From a virus, in the IMG/VR virus record IMGVR_UViG_3300007346_000093, positions 1 to 35,594 of that record: a stretch of 35,594 nt of DNA. One strand, 5' to 3'. A model generated the notes under the pieces. The model did not search any database. It was not told the origin of the DNA and saw only the letters and a list, made by a program, of their open reading frames with translations. Position numbers and translations under genes: made by a program. This document shows, in pieces, positions 9,868 to 20,048 of the stretch (positions are counted from its first letter, which is position 1; the number at the start of each line of letters is the position of its first letter).

Positions 9868-10956
9868 TTATTTTTTAACCGTTTTGTAGTACTCTAGTCT
9901 CTGCTCAGTAGTCATGCCATATGTAGGATCACTTGCTTTTTGTCTTTCTTTGTACTCAGTTTCACCTCTATAAAAGTTAGCCTTTTGCTTGAGTGTCAAG
10001 TATTCAGCGATTATAGGCTTACCTATTTTAGGATCGCTTTCGATCATCTCTAACATCTTATTAATGTCAGCATTTTCTACCTTAAAGTCTGCTGCTGTAA
10101 ATTTACCATCGCCACTAGGATCTAAAGCACTATCTTTTTCTACCGCTATACTAAATGTAGATCCTTTTAACTTTTTAATATCTTCGGCGAACGATGTAGC
10201 GCCAGTGACTGGGTCGTGTATGTATGAAGACATGTTATCATCGCTTAAGCTATTAAGGTTTGTTTGATAAGTCAACTCTTGATCAAAGTAACCACCTTGA
10301 AGCCCTGCGTTTAGTTGATTAGCAGCGCCATTAAGAAAGTCGTTTTTCATAGAAGAAGGGAACGTTCCTTTAGCTACTATATCGTCAACATCGCGTCTTG
10401 AATATTGCTTACCGTTAAACTCAAACATAAGCTCTCCGCCCTCGCCAACTACAGGCTTTGCTGATCCATCGTTTTTAGCTAATGCCTCAAGTAGGGCTTT
10501 ATGTTCGTCGTTTCCGTTTACAACATGTCCCCAACCTGGGCCGTTATTAATCTGCGACGCAGTCTCCATTGTCTCTGTCCAAGCTTGTAAAGACGAAGCT
10601 CTATTACCTTGCTGCGTTAGTAAGCTTTGTTGTAACTTTTTATCACCGCTTTTAACTGCAGCCACGTACTGGTCTTTAAATGTAGACTCTAAATCTTGGA
10701 ACTGATCGAATAATTGTGGTGATGCCCATGAACCTCGATCACCCATAGAGTCAAAGCCTTTATCCCAGTTTGCTAAAGCTGCGTCTTCAGTATCTTTTTT
10801 AATCTGAGCTTCTTGGCTGACCATCTCTCCAACACCAGAAATTATACCACCGACATCCACGCTTGCGGATCCAGTAGCTTGTTTTTCCCTAGCCGCAGCA
10901 TATCTGTCTAGCATGCTACCGCCAGAGTAGTCTAATGATTTTGTTGTTTCTGCCAT
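9868..10956 (-). CDS. Putative internal virion protein (362 aa) with an EF-hand-like loop
   Basis: I do not recognise a named family. The gene sits between the gp14-like protein and the giant ejection protein, with 3-4 nt gaps, which makes it an internal virion or ejection-conduit candidate (T7 gp15 position). The protein is polar and mostly helical, with no signal peptide or clear membrane segment. The first ~60 residues (rich in Gly, Ala and Ser) look flexible and the C-terminal ~60 residues are charged. Residues 279-290 (DPSGDGKFTAAD) follow the 12-residue calcium-loop pattern of EF-hand or dockerin motifs, with D279, S281, D283, T287 and D290 at positions 1, 3, 5, 9 and 12. Only one such loop is seen, so calcium binding is a suggestion. 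The start is the only sensible ATG, after a non-SD, A-rich leader. Confidence 0.75.
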   Translation of the reverse strand: MAETTKSLDYSGGSMLDRYAAAREKQATGSASVDVGGIISGVGEMVSQEAQIKKDTEDAALANWDKGFDSMGDRGSWASPQLFDQFQDLESTFKDQYVAAVKSGDKKLQQSLLTQQGNRASSLQAWTETMETASQINNGPGWGHVVNGNDEHKALLEALAKNDGSAKPVVGEGGELMFEFNGKQYSRRDVDDIVAKGTFPSSMKNDFLNGAANQLNAGLQGGYFDQELTYQTNLNSLSDDNMSSYIHDPVTGATSFAEDIKKLKGSTFSIAVEKDSALDPSGDGKFTAADFKVENADINKMLEMIESDPKIGKPIIAEYLTLKQKANFYRGETEYKERQKASDPTYGMTTEQRLEYYKTVKK

Positions 10957-10959
10957 GTC

Positions 10960-11739
10960 TTAATCAGTTTTGCGGGGATTAATATTAAGGAGTTGGGTTC
11001 GCAGGTCAAAGCCTTGTAGCCGTTTCATGGAATCTTCTTGCAACTGATTTGCTCTAGCCAAAGGGTCTTCTAGTGGTGCTTGGTTGAGATTAGTAACATC
11101 TGTAAGAGATTCACTACCACCAAACTCACCAGCAATACCAATACCACCTTGTATAGCCGAACCTAAACCTTGTATAGCTTGAGTTCTAAATTGTTGTTGA
11201 GCGTCTCTTTGCGCAGCAGCATCTTCAGCAGCCATACCCAGTAATGTACCAACCTTATCGGCTTCAGCTTGTCTACTTAATACGTCACCTTCACGCTCTA
11301 AATCTTGTATTCTACTAGCTTCTTGAGCTCTTAACTGCCTGTTAGCTGCTTCTTGAGCACCAATAGACGCTGCGGCTTTCTGAGATTCAAGAGCTCCTTG
11401 GTTAGCTAGCGTTTGAGCTAACGCTGCAATACCCGAGCCTCCAGCAGCGCCACGCATCTGCTGTAAAATATTAGCTTGTGATTGCTGTGATTGTTGAGCC
11501 ATGAACTGAGCTTCTTTCTGGTTAACAGTAAGATCTTCCATTGTGTTCTCCATATTAAGGTATGGATTACTAGTATCTAAACTAGCAAAAAGATTCTTCT
11601 GCTTTTCCATTTCTCTCTCAGCCTCTTCAGCTTTTCGCTTAGCTTCTTTGGCTTTGATGGCTCCGTCTACGAGTTGTACGACTCCTCCCACGGCTTTTAA
11701 ACCTTGGCCAACCATCATAGGTGTTACTGGAAAGGGCAT
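10960..11739 (-). CDS. Internal virion protein, T7 gp14-like (259 aa)
   Basis: The N-terminus (about residues 5-29, MVGQGLKAVGGVVQLVDGAI) is a Gly/Val/Ala-rich hydrophobic helix. A long Gln/Ala/Glu-rich coiled coil follows (residues ~30-190), with runs such as KAKEAKRKAEEAEREMEKQK and ILQQMRGAAGGSGIAALAQT. A second Gly-rich hydrophobic patch (IQGLGSAIQGGIGIAGEFGG) lies near residues 187-208. This build is typical of podoviral internal core proteins of the gp14 type, which enter the outer membrane early in DNA ejection. The gene is first in a trio of ejection-protein genes directly after the nozzle cluster. A hairpin with a T-rich tail lies just upstream, so the trio may have its own promoter. 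No enzymatic motif is visible. The assignment rests on architecture and position, not on sequence identity. Confidence 0.75.
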   Translation of the reverse strand: MPFPVTPMMVGQGLKAVGGVVQLVDGAIKAKEAKRKAEEAEREMEKQKNLFASLDTSNPYLNMENTMEDLTVNQKEAQFMAQQSQQSQANILQQMRGAAGGSGIAALAQTLANQGALESQKAAASIGAQEAANRQLRAQEASRIQDLEREGDVLSRQAEADKVGTLLGMAAEDAAAQRDAQQQFRTQAIQGLGSAIQGGIGIAGEFGGSESLTDVTNLNQAPLEDPLARANQLQEDSMKRLQGFDLRTQLLNINPRKTD

Positions 11740-11764
11740 TTGTATATATTTTTTTTAATTATAT

Positions 11765-11794
11765 AAAAGTGTACTCATCTATAGTTACACTTTT
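11765..11794 (-). terminator. Probable rho-independent terminator after the 129-aa structural gene
   Basis: In the transcribed sense, a 9-bp perfect stem AAAAGTGTA / TACACTTTT with a 12-nt loop is followed by TTTTATATAATT. It starts 6 nt after the stop codon of the gene ending at 11801 and lies before the ejection-protein trio. The stem is AT-rich and weaker than the two UUCG hairpins upstream in the operon, so readthrough is likely. Confidence 0.5.
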
Positions 11795-11800
11795 TACTTC

Positions 11801-12190
11801 TTATTTACTACTCTCAAACACATCCGTAGTTACTGCGTAAAGCTCTGCTGTTCTATAATGATTATCATTTATGAACTTAGCTGTAGCGTAGTAACCAAGC
11901 GGTGAGTTTAAGTTTACTTTGTTATTCTTAGAGAAGAATATAAACTTACTTAATCCATTAAGCTCGTTATAACCTAAAGTAGTTTCAGCTATAATAACCG
12001 GCGCACTACTTGTAGGGTTTTGTATTTCACGTATTTCACCGATCTCTACTATAGTGTTTTCAGCACTACCACCAACGTTAGTAGAAGCTGAAAAACCACC
12101 AACCGTATTTGTGTCGACGTAGTACACGGTGTCACCAACTTGACATGAAACGTTAAGTGGTGCAGAAAATGTTAATGTTGCTGAAGGCAT
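11801..12190 (-). CDS. Small beta-rich virion-associated protein (129 aa)
   Basis: Not recognised as a named family. The sequence is neutral, rich in Thr, Val, Ser and Asn, and predicted by eye to be mostly beta-strand (for example PSATLTFSAPLNVSCQVGDTVYYVD). It has no signal peptide, membrane segment or catalytic motif. The gene begins one base after the stop of the giant nozzle gene, so the two are translationally linked. It is followed by a terminator-like hairpin, making it the last gene of the head-tail connector unit. A small tail-tip, fibre or nozzle accessory protein is the most natural reading, from context only. Confidence 0.65.
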   Translation of the reverse strand: MPSATLTFSAPLNVSCQVGDTVYYVDTNTVGGFSASTNVGGSAENTIVEIGEIREIQNPTSSAPVIIAETTLGYNELNGLSKFIFFSKNNKVNLNSPLGYYATAKFINDNHYRTAELYAVTTDVFESSK

Positions 12191-12191
12191 A

Positions 12192-15100
12192 TTAAGGAGT
12201 TACGTTTACTAGGTTATCAATAAAAATAGGTACAGTGCTAGTAATATTTATTTGAGGTACATCTAAATATCCTTGCACCATCAAGTCGCCACCGACTAAA
12301 GATGTTATAACCTGCTCTACAGATATTCCTTCGTTTATATCACCAGATATTTCTACAACTCTTGATTGCTCTACGTTTGGATCTGCTGGACTTATATCGA
12401 AAGCAGGGATACTAGTGTCAACCGCGGTTACTTCAATACCCGTAATTGTGACTTTATCACCGCTTACTGCGGCGCCAACAGGTATTTGGCTGACAATCTC
12501 AAATTGCTGAGCAGTAGTGTATTCTGTAGTACTAGGTCTTATTCTACTTGCAGAAGAAGTAACTAAATCAGGAACAAAAGACAAACTTCCTAAACCACCT
12601 ACTGTTCTTCTAGGTTTAGCACTAGAGTTTAATGCAAGAGTCTTACCTGATCCAGCTGGTACTCTTAAGCTAAATGAAGCTAAGCTACCTCTATTCTCTA
12701 TAAATGTAATACTAGTGTTTTGTGCTATGTTACAAGCAGTGCTGAGTATTACAAAACCATCTCTAATCTCTGAGACAGTGGTCTCATGCGGTACTGAAGT
12801 GTTGCTTGATACATCAATAACTATCATACCCTCTTTGATACGACCATTTTGTTTGCTTATAGTCAGCTTCGTCGAAGATCCGCTTGTTTCGCATATAGCA
12901 GTTACTCTACGAGAAGTTGGTAGTGGCCTATCGCTGTTAGTGTTAGCTAGTCTAGTTACAGTCGCAGTAGGTATAACACCGAAATCAGATGCTGTTTGAG
13001 TTGTTGGGGTAATAGTAATAGTTCTAACACCTCTTTGTGTCATGCTCATATCACCTGGTGCAGTAGGAACTCTACTAGCTAAAGTAGATGTTTCGCTACC
13101 AACTATTCCACTTATAGTAGCGTCGTATCTAGTGTCAGCTGTTACAGATGGTAACGCTACATAGTGACGTATAAAACCTGAGTTAGGTATAGTACCAGTG
13201 ATCGGGGCTGGATTATCTACGAAAGTGTTTGTTACAAAGTTGTAGTGACCCGCACTAGAAGCTGTAACACCACTAGTTAAGCTAGTTTTCTTTTCAAACG
13301 AAAGTTGATACTTGCTGCCCGCTGATCCGTTAACTAATATTGATTTCATATTAGGTAGAGCCATAGCTTCTGAATCCATAACAACGCTAGATATACCAGG
13401 TATGTCAGCCGCTGCAGCTGGTGTTTCGATGAGAGCTTTAATTATAGCTTTATGTGACAATGCACACATGTCTACCGGATCTTGAACTAGGTAGCCAGAT
13501 GTTGGTGGCGTGTATTTTATCTTAACAGTAAACTGTGTTATGTTACCACTTGTAAGTGTTTCTTCAACTTCAGCTTCATAGTAGCCTTCGTATTCACCAA
13601 GATCTACAAATATAACGGCAGGAGCAAGATCTCCACCTTGGTAATAGCTAGTTCCAGTAGCGCTAAACGTATAACTAGCGATGATATTTGTCTCACCTTC
13701 TGCTACGTTACCAGAGTGTTCAGTAACAACGTGGCTAGTGTTAACCACGTTAGACGTAGATATACCTGTTACTGCGTTAATAGTCTCAGTTGCATTATCA
13801 AGGTTGTCGTACTGAACTAACAAACATGATGATCTGTCTCTACTGCTCTTAGCTTCTGTTTCATCAATATCTAATATAGTAGTGCTATCGCCAGACGGAT
13901 TAAAGTCTGACCTCAAGTTGACTGTTACTTTGACTGTATTCGCAGGATCGCCAGCAACGCTAGTGTCAGAGAACACAACACTAGATACCGCTGAGTTAAC
14001 ATTGAGAGCGCTACCAGTTTTAATCTTAGTGTCAGAGTCTACAGTGAATGTACCAGTAGGACTTTCGTTGCCATCTTGAAGCTCAAAGTTAGAAGCCGTG
14101 ACTGGGTGACCAGTATACACACCGTCATAAAAAGGACTAATTATCATCTCTACACTTTGACTAGATCCAATAGCTGTTCCAACAGTAGCTGAATAAGTAG
14201 CGCTTGAAACTGTCCATCGAGTTATACCTACAGCTTGTGGGCTTCCATCAGTATCATCCATACCTGATTCTGACGAACTTATGTTATTGATAAACGTTAG
14301 TGTAGCTTGGTTACCTACGGTGTTATCGCCGTGGACGATACTAGCTTGGCCAATACCTTGAACAGAAAACTCTCTAGTATCTAAGTTGGTTAAAGCTGTA
14401 GTTTCTCCAGTAGGATATGCATAATATTTACCTTCCTTATTCTTGAAATAAAGCTCACCGCATGTTTGAAGATTTGTTTCTAGATTATCAACGTACCAAC
14501 CAAGTGGGCTTTCGTTTTTACCGAATATATTGTAGTACTCACCGTCATTTACATTATCAGTGTCTACTAAACCGTTGTTAGTGCTGTAGTCTCCGTTAAA
14601 ATAGTTTTGGTTATTAAGAGACTGGAATACTGGAACGGCTGATTTTGAGCCTTCGTACTTAATAGTTGAGAAACCTTTAACAGATTCAGACATCTCATTA
14701 AATACAGCGGTTACGTCAGACTTGTATTGAGTACCATAAAATTGATTTTGAGAATTTGATGTACCTGCGTCTTGCTCGTAGTGATGTTCCCAAATTAAAC
14801 CGTTTTTAAACGTATAGTATTTATTGTTCAAGCTTACACCTGTATCAGGATAATACGACTTAAAACTTATCCAACCTTTTGAGTACTCACTGTAAGATAC
14901 TGTAGTCTGCTCGTGAGGTTGCGCTTGGTAGTTTTCGTATTTTTTGTTTATAGTAATATTATACTCTTTCTTTCGAGAGTCGTAACTACCTCTTGCTGTA
15001 CCCACGTATTCAGCCATGTAATCAGCGAAATAATCTTTCATACCTACCGCCGATATCTCTCTTACACCGTCACCTGAGTTTGACAAAGCTAAGACCTTAC

Positions 15101-18100
15101 CTCTAATAACGTCTGTAAAGTACGAAGAGCTAGGAGTAACAGCTAGTGATTCAGGGTTTCTACCGATACCGTATCTACCAGCATACGGAGTTACATCACC
15201 AACAACAGCGTTGCTAGACACAAGCTGAGGATTACCATCAGCATTATATAACGCATCTTTGTTTGTAACCGCTCTAAGCACCTTGTCTTCACAGAACATA
15301 ACTAATCTAGTCTCTCTGTTAAGTAGTCGTTGTATACTACCATATACCGGATTGATATCTTTCGTTATAGGTTCAGCTTGAATAAACTGATTAGTCTCAT
15401 TGATACCGCTATTACCATTGTATATACCAGACCAAATTAAACCGTGCTTACGTCTCTCTTCTACTAGTAAAGATGGATCTGCTAACACAGTTGATGCTTT
15501 AACACCGTTATCCATTTGAGGATCATTGAACATGTCTCTGACTCTGTCCGACTCAACTCCATTACCAAAGCACCAGCAGTTACTCCAGTCTAGGTAATGT
15601 GTTTGATAAGGTGTTTGTAGAGATACTAATTCCTCTGACGGGCCACCACTTAATTTCAGCGTCGTACCACCAGCAGAAGAAGAGGCTTGTATGTCTAGCC
15701 TAAGGTCTAGCGAGTAGTTATTATACTTGTTAAACCTCACAACTTGGTTTTCTATAAACTGATAACCTTGAGTTAGCGCTGGTGTGAACGTAATAGTTTG
15801 CTCGTCCCAACCCGTAATCGTGTGTGTTGTTTCAGGTATAGTGTCAATGGTTTGAGTAGCTTCTTGCGCTGGTAAAACAAATGTAGATCCAATAGGCAGA
15901 AGCTCTTCGTTAGTTGAGTTGTCTAGTACAATTGGTATCTTTGGTGAAGCTTGGTAGTAAATATCGAGTTCAACAGACTCTCTAGGTTCTATCTCCCAAA
16001 CCGCTGGGTTTTCAGTAAACGTGTCATCTTGGCCAGTTAAACTGCTGATAGGCTCTAGTATTTGTATTGTATCAAAGTCACTAAAGTCATGATGTAAAGC
16101 TCGTCTGTAGCCATCTTCCGAACTGATTGGACCTCCTAAAGTTGGTGGCTTAGTACCTTTAACAGGGTTATATCCACGTGCCGTGTCGCCAATTGCTGGA
16201 AAAACTTTTATTGTCCAGCGCTGACGCATATTTTCACGTCTAAACTGATCTTTATTACTGTAAAGAGTAGAGAGTGTTCTGAAGTTTCTTATGCCAAAAA
16301 CACCTGTATAATTGGTTGTTCCATTAGCATAAAAATTAGGATTACTATAATCTATAGTTGTAGTGGAAGAACCACCATATCCGTATGTGCCTTGAACAGT
16401 GTATTCTTGTGCGTCTGGATCTCTACTGAACCTAAATGTAGTGTTAGGCGTAACCAGCTCTTGTATAAACTCCCAAGCGTCTTGGCTTTGTTGATCGTTT
16501 TGAAGCAGGTGGTTGAAGTTTTGATTATCCGCACCTGGCGTGTTATACCCCGGATTAGCACCAACCCACGATATATCAATATAAGAGTAAACACCATCTG
16601 TCCATATACCTCTACTTGGTTGGCCTCTATGCTCAGCATTAGAAGAGGAGCTACCAGGAGTGTTAGCCACTGTATTTACAACTCCACCGAAAGTAATACC
16701 ACCTTCAGAATAGTTACTCGCTAAACCACCTATAGAATAGAAGTCGTCGTCAATACCCATTTGGCCAGGCCTGTTGTAACCGTCCCAAGAGTATGCAGTA
16801 GCTTGATCAATAAAAAAGCAATTAGCATTATCTATAGACTGCCAAAAACCAGAAACACCACCACCACCGAGTATAGTACCTAAGTGATTGTTAATAGCTT
16901 GTATAGGGTTATCATCTATATCATCAGCAGATACATAGTCGCTAGTCCAATCGTAGGCTGGGGTATGATAAGACCACTCAGTTGGGTGTAGCGAGTCGCC
17001 TGAGTCACTAGGTAAAACAAAAGTAGAGCCTAAAGCCTCGTTGCCATTAATATCTTCAGCAAAAGATATACCGTATGGAAATGCACCCGAACTAGCCTCA
17101 ATTGTTGGAGGTACAAGAGATCCGTCTGCCGCGACGTTGTTGTACCCGTTGTTGTTTAAATATCTTAACTCCCAAGATAAAGTAGGTACTAAATCTTGAT
17201 TTTGATCTATTAAAACATATTGCTGTACTAAAGAGTCTTTATAAATCTTAACAAAAAATCTACCGTCAAACTCGGGCTTGTTTTGAACTTCGTATTCTAT
17301 TAACTCTATACGTATCGTGTCAACAGCGTCTGCAGCACTTTCTGTTGGCGACGTAAACGCCATATCTTGGCCGAAGACTTTGGTTGTAGTTAGTATAAAA
17401 TCGCCACTACCTTCTGGATTATTTTCAGTTACAGCGCCGTCCTTTATTAATCTAGATACTTCGTACTCTTCAGACTGATTGTTACCAAAAGAAACCTTTA
17501 AATATAGTTCATCAGGAGTTAACACGTGTAGCTTATCTCCGAACGCTGTAATAAAGTTACCACCAGAAATCTGTATCTTGTTAGAGTTAGGTAGAGGATA
17601 CAAGTTACCACTCGCTTCACCGATAACACCTAAAGTACCTGTTACTGAACCTAGAACTTTTCTAGTTCTTTTTATGAAGTCTGGAGCTTCGTTTGATATA
17701 GCTAATACTTTATATCTGTTGTCTATTTTTACAGCAGTATCTTGGCCTGCTGCTTTCTTTAGTATAATAGTGTCGTCTTCTTGTATTTTATTTCTATCAG
17801 CAGAAGGAAACGATAACCATATATTTCCGTCATCAGCGTTATACCATCTGTCATTAGCCATAGTATAATACTCCGCTGACGGCTCTTTAATGTAATACGA
17901 GAAGTATTTTGCCCAACTAGGTACGTTAGCTTTTTTAGGATCAAATGATACAGATATTCTATTTCTAGTATCAGAGTAGTTTATAGGTATAGATATTGAA
18001 GAAGACTTCGAGCTCAATACTGGAGTTTCTCTACCGTACTCATCGCTAAATACTACACCAACTTGGTATTTACGTATGGACTTAACCGAAGGTGGGGCGT

Positions 18101-20045
18101 AGTTAAACTCTCCATCCGCGTACGTAGTTCTTTCGCAACCTACGTTTAAGCTCGTGCTTCCGTCTACGGTGTAGTTCTGAACATAGTTACCATATATTAA
18201 TCTATTAGCTGTAATTTCCTGCGCTAACGCTTTCCTTGGTACGTTATCGTAGGGTCTGAGTAACTGATTAGATGGAACTACAGCATGTATAAGATCTGTG
18301 TTTATTAACAACTCGCCTCTGTCTCCATCTGTAATACCGTTTGCTGAAGGCCACTCTGTGTCTGTAGGCTTAATAGTTTTAACAGAGTATACAGTTGGGT
18401 TGTTTGTTTCTTTGTACAGTATATCGATCTCAACCACATCTTCAGGCATGATATCTTCATTACCTACGAAGCCAGATATCTTTAAACCTCTAAGCTGATT
18501 AGACATGCCAAAGTTATAACCTTTCTTTGGTTGATACTCGTAGTCATCAGTTAAAAACGCTACCTCACTAAACGGCGCGAACGTTGAGTACTCACCATCT
18601 TGATACTTGTATCTATAAGAAAATCTAGGGAACTTGTGTTTAAATATAACATCTTTAGTATCGAGCTTAACGCTTAACGTGTCTGTAGATGTTCCGTTTA
18701 AATAAGCTTGACCATCTACACTAGCACCTAAAAACTCTACAATAAAAGGACCGAAAGATATATTATTCGCATTAGTTATAGGTGAATTTAAAACTCTAAC
18801 TCTAATATCAAAATAATCTTCTTCAGGTAGGTCTTGATCTAAGTTGTCTTGTAGCGTGATAAGTAGTATATCATCATCTCTAAAATCAACCTGATCATCA
18901 AATGTAATGCTTGCTGCGTTAGTGTAGTTCTGATTACCTGACGTTACGTTACCAAAGCTTAATGATACATTTGACACAAAGCCCTCTGTCGGGTTTACAT
19001 CGCCATTAGATTTTATACGCTCAACACCAGTTCTGAACATGTCTAGCTCTAACGGTTGAGTTGGTGATTTTCTAATAACAGTGACGTGACTTTCGTCTAC
19101 ATATACAGGTCTCGCACCCGCGTTGTTAACCGCAACAGAAAGTATGTTTTCTACGTTAGCGTAAGCGTTGTTAGTTTTTACTAGTCTAGTGTGGAAGTTG
19201 TCAGTGTCTCCGTTAAATGTTTGAGTCGCTTCTGTATTTAACTCTACTGTTCCACCTGTTCCAGCAATGCTTCTGCTGATGCTAATCTTCTTAGGCTCGT
19301 GCTCATTATCTGTCCAGTATATAAAATCATCTAAAATATTAATACCAGTTATCAGCGTAAACTTAGAAAAGTTTAAAACTCTTTTTGACTCAAACGTTAA
19401 AGCGTTCGTGTCAGATAGACCGTGAGCTTTGTTGGTAGTAATCTTCCACTTGTTAGTGCCACCACTTGTGTCGTACTCTACATTTGTCACGATCACATCA
19501 CTAGTTAAAATAGTATTAGGCGTAGTAGCGGTACTAGTTATATTCATACCTACTCTTACACCTATATTGTAAATAGAGCTACCAGCTCCTAATGCTATAT
19601 GGAAAGTTGTGTTTGATCCTGGCGTGCCGGACACAGTTGTATCTACACCGAATATATCTACAAACACATATTTGTTAGTTTCTTTTACAGTGTCATATTC
19701 TACTATGTAATCTTTACGTGTGCTATTATATGATGAAGAGTCATATTGATCTCCACCAGAAACTAAATAGTAAATCTTATCTTTGCTGGCATCTGCTACA
19801 GAACCAACGATAGTATGTTTAACAGTTGATCCGCCGTATAGGTTTTGAGCAGCTCCAGTGCTGCTATAGTTAACAAGAGCTCTGCTTTTATTACTAAACA
19901 ACGACTGAACAGTTCCTATGTCAGAACCGTCAGACGTAGATATCTGTATATTGTTTGCGTCTCTATACTCGCCCGGCGGGACAAGACGTTCGTCCATGTC
20001 CTTGTTCATGCGGGCTTTTGAGAAGTCTTTTCTCAACTCTGCCAT
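12192..20045 (-). CDS. Giant tail nozzle (tail tubular protein B / muzzle-like) protein, 2617 aa
   Basis: The N-terminus carries a motif I associate with podoviral nozzle proteins: residues 12-32 read RMNKDMDERLVPPGEYRDAN followed by an N, then IQISTSDGSDIGTVQSL. This block (MNKD-DxRL-PxGEYRdAxNi) marks T7 gp12-like and crAss-like muzzle proteins. The rest is almost entirely beta-rich, with Ser, Thr, Asn, Gly and Val. It includes a long central region with many aromatic and Asp residues and a C-terminal ~700 residues that look like repeated Ig/cadherin-like beta domains, for example around TGTFTVDSDTKIKTGSALNV. T7 gp12 is about 800 aa, so this protein is roughly three times larger. The extra mass may form a longer or wider tail tip, or receptor-binding decorations. 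It follows two ring/adaptor genes with 2-3 nt gaps, the expected order for a short tail. No enzymatic motif was identified. Confidence 0.82.
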   Translation of the reverse strand: MAELRKDFSKARMNKDMDERLVPPGEYRDANNIQISTSDGSDIGTVQSLFSNKSRALVNYSSTGAAQNLYGGSTVKHTIVGSVADASKDKIYYLVSGGDQYDSSSYNSTRKDYIVEYDTVKETNKYVFVDIFGVDTTVSGTPGSNTTFHIALGAGSSIYNIGVRVGMNITSTATTPNTILTSDVIVTNVEYDTSGGTNKWKITTNKAHGLSDTNALTFESKRVLNFSKFTLITGINILDDFIYWTDNEHEPKKISISRSIAGTGGTVELNTEATQTFNGDTDNFHTRLVKTNNAYANVENILSVAVNNAGARPVYVDESHVTVIRKSPTQPLELDMFRTGVERIKSNGDVNPTEGFVSNVSLSFGNVTSGNQNYTNAASITFDDQVDFRDDDILLITLQDNLDQDLPEEDYFDIRVRVLNSPITNANNISFGPFIVEFLGASVDGQAYLNGTSTDTLSVKLDTKDVIFKHKFPRFSYRYKYQDGEYSTFAPFSEVAFLTDDYEYQPKKGYNFGMSNQLRGLKISGFVGNEDIMPEDVVEIDILYKETNNPTVYSVKTIKPTDTEWPSANGITDGDRGELLINTDLIHAVVPSNQLLRPYDNVPRKALAQEITANRLIYGNYVQNYTVDGSTSLNVGCERTTYADGEFNYAPPSVKSIRKYQVGVVFSDEYGRETPVLSSKSSSISIPINYSDTRNRISVSFDPKKANVPSWAKYFSYYIKEPSAEYYTMANDRWYNADDGNIWLSFPSADRNKIQEDDTIILKKAAGQDTAVKIDNRYKVLAISNEAPDFIKRTRKVLGSVTGTLGVIGEASGNLYPLPNSNKIQISGGNFITAFGDKLHVLTPDELYLKVSFGNNQSEEYEVSRLIKDGAVTENNPEGSGDFILTTTKVFGQDMAFTSPTESAADAVDTIRIELIEYEVQNKPEFDGRFFVKIYKDSLVQQYVLIDQNQDLVPTLSWELRYLNNNGYNNVAADGSLVPPTIEASSGAFPYGISFAEDINGNEALGSTFVLPSDSGDSLHPTEWSYHTPAYDWTSDYVSADDIDDNPIQAINNHLGTILGGGGVSGFWQSIDNANCFFIDQATAYSWDGYNRPGQMGIDDDFYSIGGLASNYSEGGITFGGVVNTVANTPGSSSSNAEHRGQPSRGIWTDGVYSYIDISWVGANPGYNTPGADNQNFNHLLQNDQQSQDAWEFIQELVTPNTTFRFSRDPDAQEYTVQGTYGYGGSSTTTIDYSNPNFYANGTTNYTGVFGIRNFRTLSTLYSNKDQFRRENMRQRWTIKVFPAIGDTARGYNPVKGTKPPTLGGPISSEDGYRRALHHDFSDFDTIQILEPISSLTGQDDTFTENPAVWEIEPRESVELDIYYQASPKIPIVLDNSTNEELLPIGSTFVLPAQEATQTIDTIPETTHTITGWDEQTITFTPALTQGYQFIENQVVRFNKYNNYSLDLRLDIQASSSAGGTTLKLSGGPSEELVSLQTPYQTHYLDWSNCWCFGNGVESDRVRDMFNDPQMDNGVKASTVLADPSLLVEERRKHGLIWSGIYNGNSGINETNQFIQAEPITKDINPVYGSIQRLLNRETRLVMFCEDKVLRAVTNKDALYNADGNPQLVSSNAVVGDVTPYAGRYGIGRNPESLAVTPSSSYFTDVIRGKVLALSNSGDGVREISAVGMKDYFADYMAEYVGTARGSYDSRKKEYNITINKKYENYQAQPHEQTTVSYSEYSKGWISFKSYYPDTGVSLNNKYYTFKNGLIWEHHYEQDAGTSNSQNQFYGTQYKSDVTAVFNEMSESVKGFSTIKYEGSKSAVPVFQSLNNQNYFNGDYSTNNGLVDTDNVNDGEYYNIFGKNESPLGWYVDNLETNLQTCGELYFKNKEGKYYAYPTGETTALTNLDTREFSVQGIGQASIVHGDNTVGNQATLTFINNISSSESGMDDTDGSPQAVGITRWTVSSATYSATVGTAIGSSQSVEMIISPFYDGVYTGHPVTASNFELQDGNESPTGTFTVDSDTKIKTGSALNVNSAVSSVVFSDTSVAGDPANTVKVTVNLRSDFNPSGDSTTILDIDETEAKSSRDRSSCLLVQYDNLDNATETINAVTGISTSNVVNTSHVVTEHSGNVAEGETNIIASYTFSATGTSYYQGGDLAPAVIFVDLGEYEGYYEAEVEETLTSGNITQFTVKIKYTPPTSGYLVQDPVDMCALSHKAIIKALIETPAAAADIPGISSVVMDSEAMALPNMKSILVNGSAGSKYQLSFEKKTSLTSGVTASSAGHYNFVTNTFVDNPAPITGTIPNSGFIRHYVALPSVTADTRYDATISGIVGSETSTLASRVPTAPGDMSMTQRGVRTITITPTTQTASDFGVIPTATVTRLANTNSDRPLPTSRRVTAICETSGSSTKLTISKQNGRIKEGMIVIDVSSNTSVPHETTVSEIRDGFVILSTACNIAQNTSITFIENRGSLASFSLRVPAGSGKTLALNSSAKPRRTVGGLGSLSFVPDLVTSSASRIRPSTTEYTTAQQFEIVSQIPVGAAVSGDKVTITGIEVTAVDTSIPAFDISPADPNVEQSRVVEISGDINEGISVEQVITSLVGGDLMVQGYLDVPQINITSTVPIFIDNLVNVTP

Positions 20046-20048
20046 ATG

